Positions 60,301-64,000 of a DNA stretch of 64,000 bases are shown piece by piece. Position numbers and translations under genes: made by a program. The stretch spans positions 1 to 64,000 of the forward strand of contig JAJYEE010000005.1 in assembly GCA_021790335.1 (NCBI GenBank). Direction: 5' to 3'. Position 1 is the first letter of the stretch; every line of letters starts with the position of its first letter. Source of the DNA: Pseudomonadota bacterium. GTDB taxonomy: Bacteria; Pseudomonadota; Gammaproteobacteria; Acidiferrobacterales; UBA6901. Below the pieces are notes generated by a model. The model was not told the DNA's origin. It worked only from the letters and a program-made list of their open reading frames with translations, and made no database searches.

Positions 60301-63129
60301 TCATCCGGTATTGCGCATCCCGGCGGCGATGGCGTTGATGGAGCGCAACAGCGGGTCGCGCCAAACGGACGGACGGCTCTCGTCACCGGGTGCGGCGCGG
60401 TAGCGCTTGAGCAGAACCGTCTGGATATGGTTGAGCGGATCCAGATAGGGGTTGCGGCGGGCGAGCGAAAGCGCAAGGACCGGATTGTCCTCGATCAGAT
60501 GCTTGGCACCGGAGACATCCAGCGCCTGGGTTATCGTGCGATGGAATTCATCTTTTATCATTCGGTAGACCCTCTGGCGTGTATCGGGGTCCGGACATAG
60601 TTCGGCGTACTCGCGCGCGATATCCATGTCACTCTTGAACAGTGCCATCTGGGTATTGCTGAGCAGTGACCGGAAGAATGGCCATTCAAGATACATGCTC
60701 TGCAGTTTTGCCAGCCGCGCCGGATCGTTGGCGCGCCAGGATTCGAGCGCGCTGCCAAGGCCGTACCATGCCGGCAGAGTGTGACGCGATTGGGCCCAGC
60801 CGAATACCCAGGGGATCGCACGTACCGAAGCTTTCGACCGGTCAGTCCGGTTCCTGTGGCTCGGGCGCGAGCCGATGTTCAGTAATCCGATCTCATTGAC
60901 CGGTGTTGCCTCATAGAAATAGTCCATGAAGCCCGGGGTGTGGTCCGTCAGAGACCGGTAACTCGTTTCACCAGCGCGCGAGAGTTCTTCCATGACCGCG
61001 AGATGGTCTTTGCGGTCTTGCACTGTGGGGCGCACGAGAGAAATGCTTGCCTTCATGAGGCCCGTGGCGCCCATCGTAAGCTCATAGGCAGCAGTCTCGG
61101 CATTGCTGTACTTGTAATACAGCACCTCACCCTGTTCGGTGAACTTGATCTGGCCGTTGACCGTTCCGGGAGGCTGGGCCAGGATTGACTCGTGCGTGGG
61201 CCCACCGCCCCGGCCGATGGTGCCGCCCCGGCCGTGAAACAGGCGGCAGCTGACTCCGAAGTGCTCGGCAATGCCGATGATCTTCTTCTGTGCCTCGTAC
61301 AGGTTCCACGACGAAGACAGGGTACCGCCGTCCTTGGCGGAGTCGGAGTAGCCGAGCATGACCTCCTGCACGTTTCCGGAAGCCTTCAGCAGCGCGCAAT
61401 AGGTTGGAATGCTTAACAGCGTATGCATGACGTCTTCGATACGTGCAAGATCGTCGATCGTTTCGAACAGCGGACTTATCCTGATCTCGCAGTGCCAGCC
61501 TTCCGCGCCCAGCCCGGCCAGCCCGGCCAGACGTGCCAGCAGCATCACCTCCAGAATGTGGCTGGCCGCATGGGTCATAGATATCACATAGTTGCCGAAC
61601 ACATGGCGGCTGACACTATCCTGGAGCCGCGCCATCAGTTCGAAGGTTTCGAGGGTCTCGCGAGCGGCCGGGCCCAGGCGTCGGCGATCGACCGCCGTGG
61701 GGGCGGGTGCCGCAATCAGTTTGGTTAGCAGCTGCAGTCGCGCAGGCTCGTCGAGGGAGAGGTAGGGCTTCTGTCCCGGAAGCTGCGCCAAAATCTCGTT
61801 CAGGGCCTCGGAGTGGCGCGAGGCCTCCTGTCTTATGTCGAGCTGCACAAGGTGGAAGCCGAAGGTTTCCGCCAGGCGAATCAGGTCCTTGAGCTCGCCA
61901 TCGGCTATTTCCTGGTCACGATGACTGACAAGCGAGTCGCGGATCAGGTACAGGTCGGTGAGGAACTGTTCGTCTCGTCCATATGCCGCCGACACGTCCC
62001 CGCTGGGCTCGCCGTGAAGCCGCTGATGTACCGCGCGCAGCGTATGCTCGAGCCGGTAGCGCATGAAGTAAAGCTTGCGTCGGTAAGGTTCGGAAAAGAA
62101 TTGTTCCGGCTTGGTGCCGAACGCGTGATGGCCGAAGCGTTCGTCGCGCGCCAGGCTTTTCATCAGCTCATCCGACGGACGGGTGAGCAGTATCGAATAG
62201 GTAAGTATATTGCTGAGCGCAGTCAGCCGACGCATGTATTCCTGCAGAATCTCCTCAACGTGAAAGCCAACCGCGAGTAGTGTGGTCTCCGGCTTTACGT
62301 TTGGGTTGCCGTCGCGGTCTCCGCCGATCCATGAGCCGAACCTCAGGAAGCTGGGGACCCGGACAAGGGGCTGGCCGGCAGTGTCGTCGCCATAGATCCT
62401 GCGCACGGCGTCCTCGACCAGCCGGTAGGTGGTGGGCACCGCCCGAAACAGACTTTCGCGAAAATAGAAAAGACCATTGCGGATCTCATCGCGTACCGCG
62501 GGACGCAGCGTCCGCACTTCATCGGTTTTCCAGAGGATCTGGATCTGGGCCCGCAGTTGCCCGATGGTATCCTGGATTTCCTCTTTGCCGAGGCGCGGAT
62601 CGTTGAGACACTCGGAGGTCACGAAAATCCGTCTCAGTGCTTGCATGATCGTGCGGCGCTTGGCTTCGGTGGGATGGGCGGTGAACACCGGCACAAACAT
62701 CAGGCGGTCGAACAGCGTCTGCAGCTCGCCCGCGCCTATGCCCTGTGCATGGAACCAGCGCAGTGTTTCGTCGAATGACCCGGTCCACAATGGCCCGCCC
62801 GAGCGCATCATGCGCCGCCGCTGGCGGTGCTGAAACGCCTCTTCCGCGATGTTGACCAGGCTAAAATAGGCGTTGAATGCCCGCAGGACGTGGGTCAGGG
62901 TTTCAGGGTCGAGGCGGTCGATGAGGCGCATCAGCTGTCGCCGTATGCGCGGATTCTCCCGCCGGTGCAGACTGATGAATCCCTTGCGCAGCGTTTCGAC
63001 CGCCTTCAGCACCTGCCCGCCGGCCTGGCTGTGCAGGACGTCGCCGAGGAGTTCGCCGAACAGCCTGACGCGGCTGCGCAGCTCCTTGTCACCGGGGATG
63101 GATTCTGGGTTCGTGTTTTGTCGGTTCAT
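60301..63129 (-). CDS. ppc: Phosphoenolpyruvate carboxylase
   Basis: Converts PEP and bicarbonate to oxaloacetate, an anaplerotic (or autotrophic) step. The 942-residue length is in the family range. VFTAHPTEAKRR (catalytic His), LGYSDSAKDGG, and FHGRGGTIGRGGGP are the signature sites. The C terminus (MRNTG) is the conserved end. ATG 63129 was chosen for family length; the frame stays open 315 bases further with unlike sequence. The ribosome site is weak. It sits alone on the minus strand, divergent from the antitoxin-like gene. Confidence 0.95.
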   Translation of the reverse strand: MNRQNTNPESIPGDKELRSRVRLFGELLGDVLHSQAGGQVLKAVETLRKGFISLHRRENPRIRRQLMRLIDRLDPETLTHVLRAFNAYFSLVNIAEEAFQHRQRRRMMRSGGPLWTGSFDETLRWFHAQGIGAGELQTLFDRLMFVPVFTAHPTEAKRRTIMQALRRIFVTSECLNDPRLGKEEIQDTIGQLRAQIQILWKTDEVRTLRPAVRDEIRNGLFYFRESLFRAVPTTYRLVEDAVRRIYGDDTAGQPLVRVPSFLRFGSWIGGDRDGNPNVKPETTLLAVGFHVEEILQEYMRRLTALSNILTYSILLTRPSDELMKSLARDERFGHHAFGTKPEQFFSEPYRRKLYFMRYRLEHTLRAVHQRLHGEPSGDVSAAYGRDEQFLTDLYLIRDSLVSHRDQEIADGELKDLIRLAETFGFHLVQLDIRQEASRHSEALNEILAQLPGQKPYLSLDEPARLQLLTKLIAAPAPTAVDRRRLGPAARETLETFELMARLQDSVSRHVFGNYVISMTHAASHILEVMLLARLAGLAGLGAEGWHCEIRISPLFETIDDLARIEDVMHTLLSIPTYCALLKASGNVQEVMLGYSDSAKDGGTLSSSWNLYEAQKKIIGIAEHFGVSCRLFHGRGGTIGRGGGPTHESILAQPPGTVNGQIKFTEQGEVLYYKYSNAETAAYELTMGATGLMKASISLVRPTVQDRKDHLAVMEELSRAGETSYRSLTDHTPGFMDYFYEATPVNEIGLLNIGSRPSHRNRTDRSKASVRAIPWVFGWAQSRHTLPAWYGLGSALESWRANDPARLAKLQSMYLEWPFFRSLLSNTQMALFKSDMDIAREYAELCPDPDTRQRVYRMIKDEFHRTITQALDVSGAKHLIEDNPVLALSLARRNPYLDPLNHIQTVLLKRYRAAPGDESRPSVWRDPLLRSINAIAAGMRNTG

Positions 63130-63487
63130 GTTGCTGCAAATACCCACCGCCAGCACGCGCCTTGCGCCTAGATCGGCCGGGATGATCGGCAATGACGGGG
63201 CGTTATCATGCCCGAAGCCGGCCTCAATATAAAGCCGCTGCCGCACAGGCTGGAGCTGTACCACGCATGGGCGGCGGCTGCGGACGGCGCGCCCGACGAA
63301 TACGAGATGGTGGCGACGGCCCAATTCGGGGCGCGCCCGCGGTGGTGCGTATGACAGCGTTTCGGATTCCGTGCTAGTCTTAATATAAAAGCGGGTCGAC
63401 AGGCGCGGGGGCGGATTTGCTCGGTCCCCGAGCCCGGGGTGCACCGGGCAGTCGTGCCGATTTCACGGATTCTTTGGAGTGCGCTCA
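63130..63487. other. Divergent gap between ppc and the antitoxin-like gene
   Basis: I see no gene or firm promoter in these 358 bases. The last ten bases contain TTGGAG, which serves as the ribosome site of the next gene. A TTAATATAA patch near 63380-63388 is AT-rich and could be part of a promoter. Confidence 0.4.
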
Positions 63488-63880
63488 ATGCATGAACTGA
63501 GTCACGAACAGCGCGTGGATCTCGCGCGGGCGGTCATATCCATATTGGACCACTGGGGACTGTCGGCGGCGGATCAGGTGGCGATTCTTGCGCTCCCGCC
63601 GGGTACCCGCCCTGGAATGATAAGACAGTATCGCGAAAACAAGGCGCTTCCCGACGATGCCGAGGTCGCCGAGCGCATCGAGCATCTGGCCGGAATCGCG
63701 GACGCGCTTCGTACCAGTCATCCGCTCAACGGTACAATGGATGCGATATGGATGCACACGGTCAATCGCCGATTCGATGATCGCACGCCGCTCGAGGTCA
63801 TGATCAACGACGGGCTGAGCGGAGTCATTGCGGTGCGTGCACATCTGGACTGTACCTTCGACTGGAGCCGTCTGGCCTAA
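63488..63880 (+). CDS. Xre/MbcA/ParS-like (DUF2384) antitoxin
   Basis: A 130-residue protein. An N-terminal helical DNA-binding-like region (LSHEQRVDLARAVISILDHWGLSAADQVAILALP) precedes a C-terminal DUF2384 part (HLAGIADAL, then DRTPLEVMINDGLSGVIAVRAHLD). It would neutralise a RES-domain toxin and repress its own operon. No toxin gene follows within the window (120 bases remain), and none lies upstream. ATG 63488 has TTGGAG upstream; GTG 63479 is an alternative. A T8 run (63886-63893) just after the stop, without a clear stem, may aid termination. Confidence 0.78.
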   Translation: MHELSHEQRVDLARAVISILDHWGLSAADQVAILALPPGTRPGMIRQYRENKALPDDAEVAERIEHLAGIADALRTSHPLNGTMDAIWMHTVNRRFDDRTPLEVMINDGLSGVIAVRAHLDCTFDWSRLA

Positions 63881-64000
63881 ATCCCTTTTTTTTAAGACTG
63901 ATTGCTCCGGTGCTGCCGGTTCTCCCGGACTGCCGCCCGCAGCGCAGGCACTGGCCCTGCCGCGACCCTGCCCGGTTCAGAGCAGAACCTGCTCCAGTCC

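Overview
This is a GC-rich chromosomal window with the gene content of a gammaproteobacterium. The markers are a lexA-imuA-imuB-dnaE2 mutasome, a YbhGFSR-type exporter, Lhr, a proteobacterial thiopurine methyltransferase, Lon, PEP carboxylase and NadA next to an NrtR-like regulator. Phosphoketolase, acetate kinase and glucan phosphorylase sit behind an FNR/ANR-type site. Together these would fit a facultative or microaerobic, possibly autotrophic lineage, but that placement is inference. I see no rRNA, tRNA, CRISPR array, prophage or complete insertion sequence. Most of the window is core and housekeeping DNA.

Layout. 1-777: a gene-free end with an attC-like inverted repeat, then a two-helix membrane protein read leftward. 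1090-7136: SOS mutagenesis cassette lexA-imuA-imuB-dnaE2, with a readable sigma-70 promoter and an SOS box before lexA. 7557-13950: a tripartite export system (TolC-like, HlyD-like, double-ATPase, two ABC-2 permeases). 14186-20536: anaerobic-type operon ackA-xfp-glgP behind a perfect TTGAT-N4-ATCAA site. 20645-25012: Lhr helicase (minus). 25242-28490: phosphodiesterase, UspA, an HPF/cold-shock fusion (minus), and a 630-base gap before a small membrane protein. 28679-32546: Tpm, orphan ParB-like protein, Cys-motif small protein, Janus/PHPT-like protein and pirin.

32767-38430: a double-length UvrA with four ABC ATPase cores. 38664-41357: dienelactone hydrolase, Rho_N-domain protein, DUF3775 protein, thioredoxin, AF1514-like protein. 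41532-51329: PbpG, NrtR-like regulator, NadA, alanine dehydrogenase, Ap4A phosphorylase-like protein, LOG protein, DnaQ-like exonuclease, MESH1-like HD hydrolase, Rdx protein and DacA. 51515-58427: MsrA, MFS transporter, holin-like protein, anion transporter, Lon, Hsp20. 58863-60118: two adjacent genes, each broken by a single-base frameshift. 60301-63880: PEP carboxylase and an orphan Xre/MbcA/ParS-type antitoxin.

Functional links. LexA should control error-prone repair through one SOS box, with dnaE2 behind a 224-base hairpin-bearing gap. The ackA-xfp-glgP operon links glycogen breakdown to acetyl-phosphate and ATP under oxygen limitation. The NrtR-like protein, with a degenerate Nudix box and a 16-bp palindrome just upstream, is placed to regulate nadA. 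Lon, Hsp20, UspA, MsrA and the HPF fusion make a strong stress-response complement.
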